This document shows positions 37,504 through 45,721 of a stretch of 64,000 bases of DNA, piece after piece. The position numbers and the translations under genes were made by a program. This DNA comes from PXAP01 sp964421595. Its GTDB lineage: Bacteria; Bacteroidota; Bacteroidia; Bacteroidales; PUMT01. Positions within the stretch are counted from its first letter, which is position 1. The number at the start of each line of letters is the position of its first letter. The notes below the pieces were generated by a model that was not told the origin of the DNA, searched no databases, and was given only the letters and a program-made list of their open reading frames with translations. The DNA is taken from the NCBI GenBank assembly GCA_964421595.1, contig CAYQXY010000003.1, positions 113,457 through 177,456 on the forward strand, given 5' to 3'.

Positions 37504-38838
37504 ATGACCAGACAAAATGTTATAATAATCGGTGCAGCAGGAAGAGATTTTCATAATTTTAATACGTTTTTCAGAAATAATGAGGCATACAGGGTTGTTG
37601 CCTTTACGGCAGCCCAGATACCTGATATAGACGGCAGAAAATACCCTCCCGAACTTGCAGGAAAATTGTATCCGGAAGGTATTCCCATTTTCCCGCAGGG
37701 TGAATTGACCGAACTTATTAAAGATTTAAAAGTGAATATGTGTTCGTTTTCATATTCAGATATTTCCTATCAGCAGGTCATGGAAGTAAGTGCTTTGGTA
37801 AATGCTGCGGGGGCAGATTTTCATCTGCTGGGTCCTCAGCATACACAGATTAAAAGTAAAAAACCTCTCATTGCAATTGGCGCGGTAAGGACAGGTTGCG
37901 GAAAAAGCCAGACCTCACGGAAGGTGATTGAAATTCTTATGGAACAAGGATTAAAGGTTGTAGCAATCAGGCATCCTATGCCATATGGCGATCTTGTTGC
38001 CCAGAAAGTGCAGAGGTTCGCCACTGTTGAAGACCTTGCTCTTCATAATTGCACGATTGAGGAGATGGAGGAATATGAACCACACGTGGTAAGGGGGAAT
38101 GTGATCTACGCCGGTGTCGATTATGAAGCAATCTTAAGAGAAGCTGAGAAAGAAGCAGATGTTATTGTGTGGGACGGAGGCAACAATGACTTTCCTTTCT
38201 ATAAGCCTGATCTTTTGATAACCGTAACTGATCCGCACAGAGCAGGACATGAGCTTTGCTATTATCCGGGCGAGGTAACACTCAGGATGGCTGATATTGT
38301 AGTTATAAACAAAATTGACAGCTCTTCCCCTGAAGATATACAACATCTGAGGGAAAACATTGAAAAAGTCAATCCGGCTGCCGTAGTGGTCGATGCCGCC
38401 TCACCCCTCACAGTCGATAAACCTGATATGATAAGGGGCAAACGGGTCCTTGTAGTTGAAGATGGTCCCACTCTGACCCATGGAAATATGACGATCGGAG
38501 CAGGAACTGTTGCCGCCAGAAAATATGGTGCATCCGGGTTGGTTGATCCCAGACCTTTTGTTGTCGGACGTCTTGAGGAGACTTTCAAAACATATCCTGA
38601 CATTGGAACTCTATTGCCGGCCATGGGTTATGGAGATGAGCAGGTTGGTGACCTTGAGAAAACAATTAACAGTGCTGACTGTGACTCGGTGGTTATCGCA
38701 ACTCCAATTGATCTCGGAAGGATCATCAATATCAACAAACCATCAGTCAGGGTTAGCTATGAACTGCAGGAAATCGGAAGTCCCGGTTTGAAAACACTTA
38801 TAGATGATTTCCTGAATAAAAACGGGATTAAAAAATAA
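37504..38838 (+). CDS. COG2403-type P-loop GTPase, cyclic 2,3-diphosphoglycerate synthetase-like
   Basis: The 444-residue protein has an N-terminal Rossmann-like domain (IIIGAAGRDFHNFNTFF at the start), a P-loop GAVRTGCGKS (about residues 124-133) and a guanine-binding NKID (about 264-267). The family is related to the cyclic 2,3-diphosphoglycerate synthetases of thermophilic archaea, and is found in many bacteria where cDPG has not been shown; its bacterial function is open. The gene is alone on its strand, with its own promoter box and terminator, so it is regulated by itself. Confident of family; no reaction is claimed. Confidence 0.85.
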   Translation: MTRQNVIIIGAAGRDFHNFNTFFRNNEAYRVVAFTAAQIPDIDGRKYPPELAGKLYPEGIPIFPQGELTELIKDLKVNMCSFSYSDISYQQVMEVSALVNAAGADFHLLGPQHTQIKSKKPLIAIGAVRTGCGKSQTSRKVIEILMEQGLKVVAIRHPMPYGDLVAQKVQRFATVEDLALHNCTIEEMEEYEPHVVRGNVIYAGVDYEAILREAEKEADVIVWDGGNNDFPFYKPDLLITVTDPHRAGHELCYYPGEVTLRMADIVVINKIDSSSPEDIQHLRENIEKVNPAAVVVDAASPLTVDKPDMIRGKRVLVVEDGPTLTHGNMTIGAGTVAARKYGASGLVDPRPFVVGRLEETFKTYPDIGTLLPAMGYGDEQVGDLEKTINSADCDSVVIATPIDLGRIININKPSVRVSYELQEIGSPGLKTLIDDFLNKNGIKK

Positions 38839-38898
38839 ATACTGCCGGGGAAACTACCTTTTCAATCCGGAAGGAAATTCTTAAATGATTTTCCTTAT

Positions 38899-38932
38899 GG
38901 GGCTGTCTCTTCTGTTGAGGCAGCCTCTTTTT
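38899..38932 (+). terminator. terminator of the COG2403 gene
   Basis: GGGGCTGTCTC (38899-38909) pairs with GAGGCAGCCTC (38917-38927), two of the pairs being G-T, and five T follow. Confidence 0.85.
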
Positions 38933-39232
38933 CATTCTGCCTGTCAGTTAATATTTCTATCTGCTGATGGTTATCTGCCGGTTGTCAGGAAATAATATCC
39001 CAAATGTGGTCAGGTGCTGAATTGTTCATACTTTAGATATGCACCAGTTAATTATGATCTTATACCACCGGGCATTAGTGGCAGGTTAATTTCTGAAAAA
39101 GAAATTACCAATTACATTTATAAATATTCAGACATTGCTGGTTGCATCTGGATTTCCTTTAAAAACTGAATATATTAAATCGAACACTTTTGACAACCGT
39201 AATCGATTAAGGAGCATTTAACCAATAATAGT

Positions 39233-39240
39233 TATTTTTG
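39233..39240 (+). promoter_or_regulatory. -7 box of rsgA, short leader
   Basis: TATTTTTG fits TAnnTTTG and lies only 15 bases before the TTG start codon, so the leader would be about 9 bases. No good -33 box is at the right distance. Confidence 0.45.
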
Positions 39241-39255
39241 TAAAAACCTTTTCTT

Positions 39256-40194
39256 TTGGAAACAGGACTTATTATAAAAACCACTGGTAGCTGGCACCTT
39301 GTGCTTGACAGCGAAAAGAATACTGTATCCTGCAAAATAAAGGGTAAACTCAGGATAAGTGGCATCCGAAGCACAAATCCGGTTGCAGTCGGTGACAGGG
39401 TAGAATTTTACCGGCTGCCAAATGAAAGTACCGGAATTATTACCGACATCCTCGACAGGAAGAATTATATAATCCGTAAATCTTCAAACCTGTCTAAAGA
39501 AACCCATGTACTTGCAGCAAACATTGACCAGGCATTCCTTATGATTTCCCTGGTTTCTCCCCGCACAACCCTGAGGTTCATCGATCGCTTTCTGGCGACA
39601 AGTGAAGCCTACCAGATACCCGCCATTATTATTTTTAATAAAATCGACCTGCATAATGAAAAACTGACGGAAGAGATGGTTCAACTCAGTAAAATGTATA
39701 ATTCAATCGGGTATGATTCAGTCAGGACTTCGGCTATACAACAAACAGGAATTGATGAACTGACTGAAAAAATGAAGGATAAAATCAGCCTTGTTGCAGG
39801 AAACTCAGGTGTTGGAAAGTCATCAATTATCAACGCAATTGATCCCTCCCTGAATATAAAAACCCGTGCAATATCAGGAATCCATGAAACCGGCCGGCAT
39901 ACCACAACTTTCTCTGAGATGTTCGAACTCACTACCGGAGGGTATATTATTGATACTCCGGGCATAAAAGGATTTGGTGTAATCGATTTTGATAAGGAAG
40001 AGATATTTCATTTCTTCCCTGATATTTTTGCACATTCCGGCAAATGCCAGTACCATAATTGTGTGCATATTAATGAGCCCAATTGTGCTGTTAAACTGGC
40101 TGTTGAAAAAAATGAGATCAGCTTCAGCAGATATGACAGCTATCTGAGTCTGTATTATGATGACCCCGGAAAATACCGTGTTTCGAAATATTGA
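39256..40194 (+). CDS. rsgA: ribosome small subunit-dependent GTPase A
   Basis: The 312-residue product is a circularly permuted GTPase that checks 30S subunit maturation. After an N-terminal OB-fold (about residues 1-70) the G motifs come in the order G4 NKIDL (about 128-132), G5 SA-like, G1 GNSGVGKS (about 182-189) and G3 DTPG; the C-terminal zinc domain with C-x-x-H..C..C follows (CQYHNCVHINEPNC, about 263-276). The start is TTG at 39256 (no better start fits METGLIIKTTGSW, the family start). The repeat A copy 2 follows its stop by 34 bases. Confidence 0.94.
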   Translation: METGLIIKTTGSWHLVLDSEKNTVSCKIKGKLRISGIRSTNPVAVGDRVEFYRLPNESTGIITDILDRKNYIIRKSSNLSKETHVLAANIDQAFLMISLVSPRTTLRFIDRFLATSEAYQIPAIIIFNKIDLHNEKLTEEMVQLSKMYNSIGYDSVRTSAIQQTGIDELTEKMKDKISLVAGNSGVGKSSIINAIDPSLNIKTRAISGIHETGRHTTTFSEMFELTTGGYIIDTPGIKGFGVIDFDKEEIFHFFPDIFAHSGKCQYHNCVHINEPNCAVKLAVEKNEISFSRYDSYLSLYYDDPGKYRVSKY

Positions 40195-40228
40195 CTTCAT
40201 CCCGGTAATTTATAAGCACCAATCAGAA

Positions 40229-40329
40229 TATAAGTAAGTTACTATTGCTAATCACATGGTTGTCACAGATGGATCACCCATGGATTATTCATTTCTTATT
40301 GTGTGCCCTGGTTCACGGGCGATTCATCC
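40229..40329 (+). repeat. dispersed intergenic repeat A, copy 2
   Basis: Aligns without gaps with copy 4 (40229-40322 against 63907-64000): 81 of 94 bases identical by hand count. It has a short hairpin around TGGTTGTCA and a large one (GATGGATCACCCATG against CACGGGCGATTCATC, 12 of 15 pairs or wobbles). No ORF with a start codon spans it. Confidence 0.9.
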
Positions 40330-40499
40330 TTCCATTTTCATTCTGCCATTATAACTATTGTATTTTCGTCACGAACTAACAGCAGGCGAAGTGTGGATGT
40401 TCATCGGTTAATTTACGGTTTCGGGATATTAGGAAACGAAGCGATTTTGTTTTAATGTTTTATTTTTTACCTTTCCCCTTTTTTATTCGGATATTCAAT

Positions 40500-42425
40500 A
40501 TGAAACGGATTTACCTGTTATTGGCGACCGTAATTGTAATAATATTGGCTGCCAATATTTATTATTACCTGAATATATATAATCAGCAAATTAATTTTCA
40601 AAAATCAATTCTTTGCAGCCAGACAGAGATCTGCAGCAATGAAATTGAAAATCATATATCAGATTTAGAGAAGGATCTGGACTATTTTTTGATAACTGAA
40701 GACATCTCCCGTTTCTTTATCGATTCGGAGATGCAATCGCGCAGTATTGGAAAAATGGAGGTCCTTTTGTCAAAATACAAGAATCTGGTATCAGGGATAT
40801 CAATTTATGATAACACCAAAAATGTTTTCGTTTTAGTAAAGGATCAGAATGAAAACATGATATCCAATCAATTTGTTTCCAGGGAACAAACAGTACTTGA
40901 GGTAGATGAGACAACACTTGATCTCCATGGAGCTCCATCGTTAACGATTCCGGTAATTTTATCGGATGAGGCCGTTGCAAATGTAGTTGTGAAAATTGAT
41001 ATTCAAAAATATACTGAATCAGTCTTTGCAAATTACCATATTGCAAATACACTGTGGCAATGGTTGATCACTGAAGACAGAAATATTGTATACGGCAATT
41101 TCATGGCTGATGATTCATTTACAGAAATTATTACAGATGTGGTTCTTGATCAACCGGCCATGGCAGGAAGTCTGATCCATAAACTTGATGCCGGCAACGG
41201 TCCTAAAAAGGTTATATCAACATATTATCCGGTAAAACTTCTTCAGAATGACGCAATAATAATCTTCTCTCTTGATGCGAGCACGATCATTTCATACATA
41301 GCCAACAGTATAATGATTATCGCGGCCACAACCTTTCTTGTGCTTATAATAATAATATTTTTTTTCCTCTATTTTATAAGAATTGAACGGAAGGAAAGAC
41401 TCAGTTTAAAAGAATCGGAACAGGCCCTGAAGAATATTCTTGAATCTTTGCCCCTGGGTATTATAATAAAGAGTGCAGAAAACAGGATACAGATGATAAA
41501 CGCTGCTGCCCTTGATATCCTGAAAATCTCAAGCGCCAGTTCTGTACTTGGGAAGGATATATCAAATATGTTCTTTATATCGGGTACGACCCGCAATTCA
41601 GTGCCGGTTCCGGGAGATAACAACGCTTCAAAAGTAGTATGGTATGATACTGATGATAACGAGGTGGTCATATACAAAAAAGAGATCCCTTCCAGCTTTC
41701 TGGGCAATAAGGTAATGGTAGAGGCTTTCATGGACATAAGCGCAATTGACCTGTCCCAGAAGAAGGAGCTCCGGTTCAGAAAGGCCATGACTGAATTCCT
41801 GAGAAAAGTAAATCATGATATAAGAAATCCTCTTAACGGAATAATCAACATGGCCGACCTGATGAATTGTAATACATCCGAAGGCTCAGGGGACAATGAT
41901 AAGATTAGTCTGATAAAGCAAAGTTGCGAAGAAATAATGAGTGTTGTAAATGATATTACAGATTTCTCAGGTCCATTCACACCAGAAGATGTATCAGAGA
42001 AAACTGATAATCAGGACATCTCCCTTAACAATGAAAATCCTGTATTGAATACCGGAAGTCTGAATATACTTGTTGCTGAAGACAACGATATAAATAAAAT
42101 AGTCGCTTCATCGATGTTTAAAAGTCTTGGTTATGTAATCGATATTGCCTCCGATGGCAAAGAAGCGCTGCAAAAGATAAAATCCAAAGATTATGATATT
42201 ATTTTCATGGATATTAATATGCCCTTAAAAAATGGAATAGATACAACTTATGAAATCCGGAAACTGGGGTATACTATGCCAATTATTGCAATGACAGCAA
42301 AAGCACATGACTCTGACAGGGCTGAAGCATTAAGCGTTGGAATGGATGATTTTATTTCGAAACCCGTAAATAAGGAGATCGTCAGGAATATCCTCTTAAA
42401 AAGGTTCTCAAGGCAACCTGATTAA
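40500..42425 (+). CDS. membrane sensor with PAS, histidine-box and receiver domains but no kinase ATPase domain
   Basis: With the ATG at 40500 (an earlier ATG is at 40455) the product has 641 residues. Two membrane helices (about residues 5-25 and 270-305) enclose a periplasmic sensor domain of about 240 residues; a PAS-like domain (about 312-420) follows, then a histidine box VNHDIRNPLNG (His439) with its helical pair, a linker of about 25 residues, and a receiver domain with the acidic pair at Glu527/Asp528, phospho-accepting Asp571 (FMDINMP) and Lys621. Between the histidine box and the receiver there is no space for the roughly 120-150-residue HATPase domain, and no N, G1, F or G2 box is present. 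The protein therefore can receive and pass phosphate, but probably cannot phosphorylate itself. It could take phosphate from another kinase, such as the one at 44481-45656, or act by binding. Confidence 0.9.
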   Translation: MKRIYLLLATVIVIILAANIYYYLNIYNQQINFQKSILCSQTEICSNEIENHISDLEKDLDYFLITEDISRFFIDSEMQSRSIGKMEVLLSKYKNLVSGISIYDNTKNVFVLVKDQNENMISNQFVSREQTVLEVDETTLDLHGAPSLTIPVILSDEAVANVVVKIDIQKYTESVFANYHIANTLWQWLITEDRNIVYGNFMADDSFTEIITDVVLDQPAMAGSLIHKLDAGNGPKKVISTYYPVKLLQNDAIIIFSLDASTIISYIANSIMIIAATTFLVLIIIIFFFLYFIRIERKERLSLKESEQALKNILESLPLGIIIKSAENRIQMINAAALDILKISSASSVLGKDISNMFFISGTTRNSVPVPGDNNASKVVWYDTDDNEVVIYKKEIPSSFLGNKVMVEAFMDISAIDLSQKKELRFRKAMTEFLRKVNHDIRNPLNGIINMADLMNCNTSEGSGDNDKISLIKQSCEEIMSVVNDITDFSGPFTPEDVSEKTDNQDISLNNENPVLNTGSLNILVAEDNDINKIVASSMFKSLGYVIDIASDGKEALQKIKSKDYDIIFMDINMPLKNGIDTTYEIRKLGYTMPIIAMTAKAHDSDRAEALSVGMDDFISKPVNKEIVRNILLKRFSRQPD

Positions 42426-42434
42426 AAACAAATA

Positions 42435-42464
42435 TTGAAATATCCTTTCATTTATATATTTTTG
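42435..42464 (+). promoter_or_regulatory. promoter of the 42481 gene
   Basis: TTG (42435-42437), 19 bases, TATTTTTG (42457-42464), a good match to the Bacteroidota consensus. The start ATG is 17 bases downstream, so the leader would be about 10 bases. Confidence 0.6.
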
Positions 42465-42480
42465 TATAAAAACATAAAGG

Positions 42481-43194
42481 ATGCCTGATAATATTATAAA
42501 AGCAACAGGGACCATTATAAAGGAAGAGACTCTTACCAATATCGAACATACGATACTTCCAAATACCCTGGTCCTTGAAAGTTCCCTTCCCTTCCCCGGT
42601 TATCACGGGAGCAATCTGCCAATAGATTTACCACCTCACATGGTCTACCTGGTTACCGAATACAGGTTTGATGGAGAGGATATTCTCAGGGCTGCAAAAA
42701 AAATTAAAAAAGTCTTCCCTGAAAAATTTGATGCCAGTTATGGCAATGCAGTTATATATTCTGTAACCTATCACTTTATCAGGATAAGAAATCTCCGGTG
42801 TTTCGATTGTATAGCAGAGCTTCAGGAATATTTTGCCAGGGAAGGAGTAGTTTTTATGAAAAAGAAATCTGTGAGAACAGAAGCCCTGATCAGAATACAA
42901 AAATTCTTTTTTCTGGAGAAGATTGATGGACATCTATACAGGGATACTGAAGACCCGCTGATGTATTATTTCGAGATACCTGAAAAGCCGGCATGGGATT
43001 TCTTTAAAAAAATTACTGTCTATATAAGAGGGAATATAGATAACTATACTTTTGATGCTGCATTATGTGTTGTATATCATGAAGATGTTCAGGATCTTGT
43101 CAGGATATATGCAAAAGATATAACTATTGACCAGCTGCATTTCATCAGAAGAAAATATCTTTATGAACTGACTCATCCTGACCATCTGGGATAA
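42481..43194 (+). CDS. uncharacterised Bacteroidota protein, possible duplicated alpha/beta fold
   Basis: I do not recognise this 237-residue soluble protein. It has no signal peptide or membrane helix. By eye its secondary structure runs beta (MVYLVTEYRF), helix (ILRAAKKIKKVFPEK), beta, helix, then again beta (LMYYFEIPE), helix (AWDFFKKITVYIRG), beta (DAALCVVYHEDV), helix (IDQLHFIRRKYLYEL), which would fit two ferredoxin-like halves. A Cys pair sits in LRCFDC (about residues 107-110). It has its own promoter and lies 55 bases after the sensor gene, so a link with the sensor is possible but not shown. Confidence 0.75.
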   Translation: MPDNIIKATGTIIKEETLTNIEHTILPNTLVLESSLPFPGYHGSNLPIDLPPHMVYLVTEYRFDGEDILRAAKKIKKVFPEKFDASYGNAVIYSVTYHFIRIRNLRCFDCIAELQEYFAREGVVFMKKKSVRTEALIRIQKFFFLEKIDGHLYRDTEDPLMYYFEIPEKPAWDFFKKITVYIRGNIDNYTFDAALCVVYHEDVQDLVRIYAKDITIDQLHFIRRKYLYELTHPDHLG

Positions 43195-43211
43195 ACCGAC
43201 ATTTTCACATA

Positions 43212-44477
43212 TCAGGATTCCCTTAGTTGAAACCTGTAGAGCTTATCTGATCTTCTAACCTCTGCCTCTACCTTAAAAGCACATTTTTCACCTTTTACGA
43301 TTTCAGTTGCCCGTCCGTTATCATTTCTTATCTCTCCAAGAGTAAATTGTAAAACTCCTGTAACCGGGCCAATTATCAGTACTTCATCGCCTTCTTTTAC
43401 AGACCCTGTTTCAATCAAAAATTCAGCAACTCCGATATTTGAATAATAATTCACCGCTTTCCCTGCATATACTTTTCTGTGGGTGGCTTTTGACCCGTAA
43501 ACATGACTCCATTCACCAAGTTTCTGTCCCAGGTAATATCCATCCCAGAATCCCCTGTTGAATACAGTTGACAACCTTTTTTGCCATTGCAAAATCTTCT
43601 CACCGGAGTAATTGTTTTCAAAAATTGCATCAACTGCTTCCCTGTAACATTCAGTAGCGGTTTTAACGTACTCGGGCGGACGGGCACGGCCTTCTATTTT
43701 GAGAACGCTTACACCTGAATCAATTATCTTGTTAAGGAAGTGAATTGTACACAGATCGGCCGGCGACATAATATACTCATTGTCTATTTCAAGCTCACGC
43801 CCTGTCTCCTTCTCAGTAACAGTGTATGCCCTCCGGCATATTTGCAGGCAGGCACCCCTGTTGGCCGAAAATCCTGTTTCGTGCAAACTAAGATAACATT
43901 TTCCTGAAATTGCCATACAAAGTGCCCCGTGAACAAATATTTCAAGTTTGACCTTATTTCCGGAAGGGCCTTTGATATTTCCGGCATCAATCATTTCAGA
44001 AATATATTTAACCTGGTCAAGGGTAAGCTCCCTGGCCAGCACCATTACATCGGCATATTGGGAATAAAATTTAACTGTATCGATATTGCTTATATTCAGC
44101 TGAGTAGATAAATGAATTTCCATGCCTGTTTCGAAAGCAAATCTGATAGCGGCCATATCACTTACAATAAGTGCGGAAATGCCCTGTTTTTTAGCCTCAG
44201 TTACGATTTCCTTCATAAGGGACATATCATCATCATACAGCAGGGTATTTACCGTAAGGCATGACCTAACGCCATATTTCCGGCATAGTTCTGCGATTGT
44301 CCCAAGATCATTGATTGTAAAGTTCACAGAAGAACGTGATCGCATGTTCATACGGTCAACACCAAAATAAATTGCTCCTGCTCCGGCATCAAGCGCAGCC
44401 TTTAATGACTCAAAAGAACCTGCCGGGGCCATGACATGCACGTTATTGATTCTTTCCGGCAATCCGGTATTCTGCAT
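43212..44477 (-). CDS. peptidase U32 family protein (TrhP/YegQ-like)
   Basis: The 421-residue protein has a TIM-barrel start (APAGSFESLKAALDAGAGAIYFG) and the U32 signature from Glu179 to Ser197 with conserved Cys and Gly. Members of this family described as collagenase were later shown to include TrhP, which helps hydroxylate uridine 34 of tRNAs, so tRNA modification is at least as likely as proteolysis. A short beta-domain (about residues 330-420) ends the protein. It lies 3 bases after the kinase gene on the same strand and is probably cotranscribed. Confidence 0.9.
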   Translation of the reverse strand: MQNTGLPERINNVHVMAPAGSFESLKAALDAGAGAIYFGVDRMNMRSRSSVNFTINDLGTIAELCRKYGVRSCLTVNTLLYDDDMSLMKEIVTEAKKQGISALIVSDMAAIRFAFETGMEIHLSTQLNISNIDTVKFYSQYADVMVLARELTLDQVKYISEMIDAGNIKGPSGNKVKLEIFVHGALCMAISGKCYLSLHETGFSANRGACLQICRRAYTVTEKETGRELEIDNEYIMSPADLCTIHFLNKIIDSGVSVLKIEGRARPPEYVKTATECYREAVDAIFENNYSGEKILQWQKRLSTVFNRGFWDGYYLGQKLGEWSHVYGSKATHRKVYAGKAVNYYSNIGVAEFLIETGSVKEGDEVLIIGPVTGVLQFTLGEIRNDNGRATEIVKGEKCAFKVEAEVRRSDKLYRFQLRES

Positions 44478-44480
44478 ATT

Positions 44481-45656
44481 TCAATTTATCAATTTAATTT
44501 TTCTGTTTTTTTTTAATATTATTCTTATTGTTGTACCGGAATTGACGACCGAATGATGAACAAAGATCTTTCCGCCATGGTACTCTTCAACTATGCGCTT
44601 GGACAGTGAAAGACCGAGTCCCCAGCCTGTACGCTTAGTTGAAAAGCCCGGTTTGAAAATCGTTTTAAACCTCCCCCTTGGAATACCTTTCCCGGTATCG
44701 CTTATATCCAGGTTTACAGTTTGTCCGTTTTCAAAAAGTGAAATGCTTATCTTACCATGTCCTTCCATGGCATCCAGGGCATTTTTACATATGTTCTCAA
44801 TTACCCAGTCGAACAAGGGTACATTAATCGGGATGGTTATATTATCGAGAATGTTATAGTGTGTCTCGAAAATTATCTTTTTCGGACTGCGTGCCCTCAG
44901 ATACTCAAGGGCATTTTCGATTACATCAATTATATTTGTTTCCTTAAGAACGGGTCGGGATCCGATCTTTGAAAACCTGTCCGTTATTTTTTCCAGCCTG
45001 TTTATATCTTTTTCAAGCTCTTCCAGCAATACCGGATCGTGTTTCTTCTCCTTCAGAAGTTCCAGCCAGGCAAGAAGTGAGGAGGTCGGGGTGCCAAGCT
45101 GATGGGCGGTTTCCCTTGACATACCCACCCATACCTGATTTTGCTCGGCCTTGCGTGATGAATTAAATGCGTAATATGCAATAAGCAGATAAATTATTAT
45201 AACCAGCAACTGAATATATGGATAATAAACAAGCCATACAAGAATTCTGGAATCATCATAATAAATATGCTGGCTCTGATTGTCAAAAAAAACAATTTCT
45301 ATCGGTTCGTTTTTCTTTTCCATGGCAGCCAGGCGTCTTTGAAGATAGCCGGAATTATTTACCCTCGAGGGGTTCAGATTGCGATGATTAAGGATCTCGC
45401 CATTTTCGTCCACTACAATTACCGGAACGGTCTCATTATTCTGAATTACTTTGAGGATAAAGGAAAAGTCGGTCATATCCGGATCCATATCGACTATCTC
45501 CCTGGTCGCCTCGGCCCACAATTCCATTTTGTTCCTCTCCTCCTGTGCCAGATTCCTTACCAGCATATTGGTCACAAGCAATGAAGAAAAACTAATGATA
45601 ACAGCCAGAACCATCAGTCCCAGCTTCCATTTTTGTTTTAACAGGTAGATACTCAA
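44481..45656 (-). CDS. sensor histidine kinase (HQLGTP type)
   Basis: The 391-residue protein has two membrane helices (about residues 13-33 and 145-163) around a periplasmic sensor of about 110 residues, then a histidine box AHQLGTP (His185), N box KNALDAM (Asn292), G1 DTGKG (320-324) and G2 GWGLG (344-348). All kinase motifs are intact. The HQLGTP variant is characteristic of a Bacteroidota kinase family. No response regulator lies beside it, so it is an orphan; its partner could be elsewhere or the receiver of the 40500-42425 protein. It starts an operon with the U32 gene. Confidence 0.93.
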   Translation of the reverse strand: MSIYLLKQKWKLGLMVLAVIISFSSLLVTNMLVRNLAQEERNKMELWAEATREIVDMDPDMTDFSFILKVIQNNETVPVIVVDENGEILNHRNLNPSRVNNSGYLQRRLAAMEKKNEPIEIVFFDNQSQHIYYDDSRILVWLVYYPYIQLLVIIIYLLIAYYAFNSSRKAEQNQVWVGMSRETAHQLGTPTSSLLAWLELLKEKKHDPVLLEELEKDINRLEKITDRFSKIGSRPVLKETNIIDVIENALEYLRARSPKKIIFETHYNILDNITIPINVPLFDWVIENICKNALDAMEGHGKISISLFENGQTVNLDISDTGKGIPRGRFKTIFKPGFSTKRTGWGLGLSLSKRIVEEYHGGKIFVHHSVVNSGTTIRIILKKNRKIKLIN

Positions 45657-45721
45657 TATACAGAATTAATTAGCCCTTAAAATTATAAGAATAAAACTAA
45701 CAGACTTATTTGGTCCGGACT

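Larger units (their letters stand above)
38839..39255. other. intergenic region upstream of rsgA
   Basis: This 417-base gap holds a terminator near its left end. I see nothing else that I can name except the -7 box before rsgA. Confidence 0.5.
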
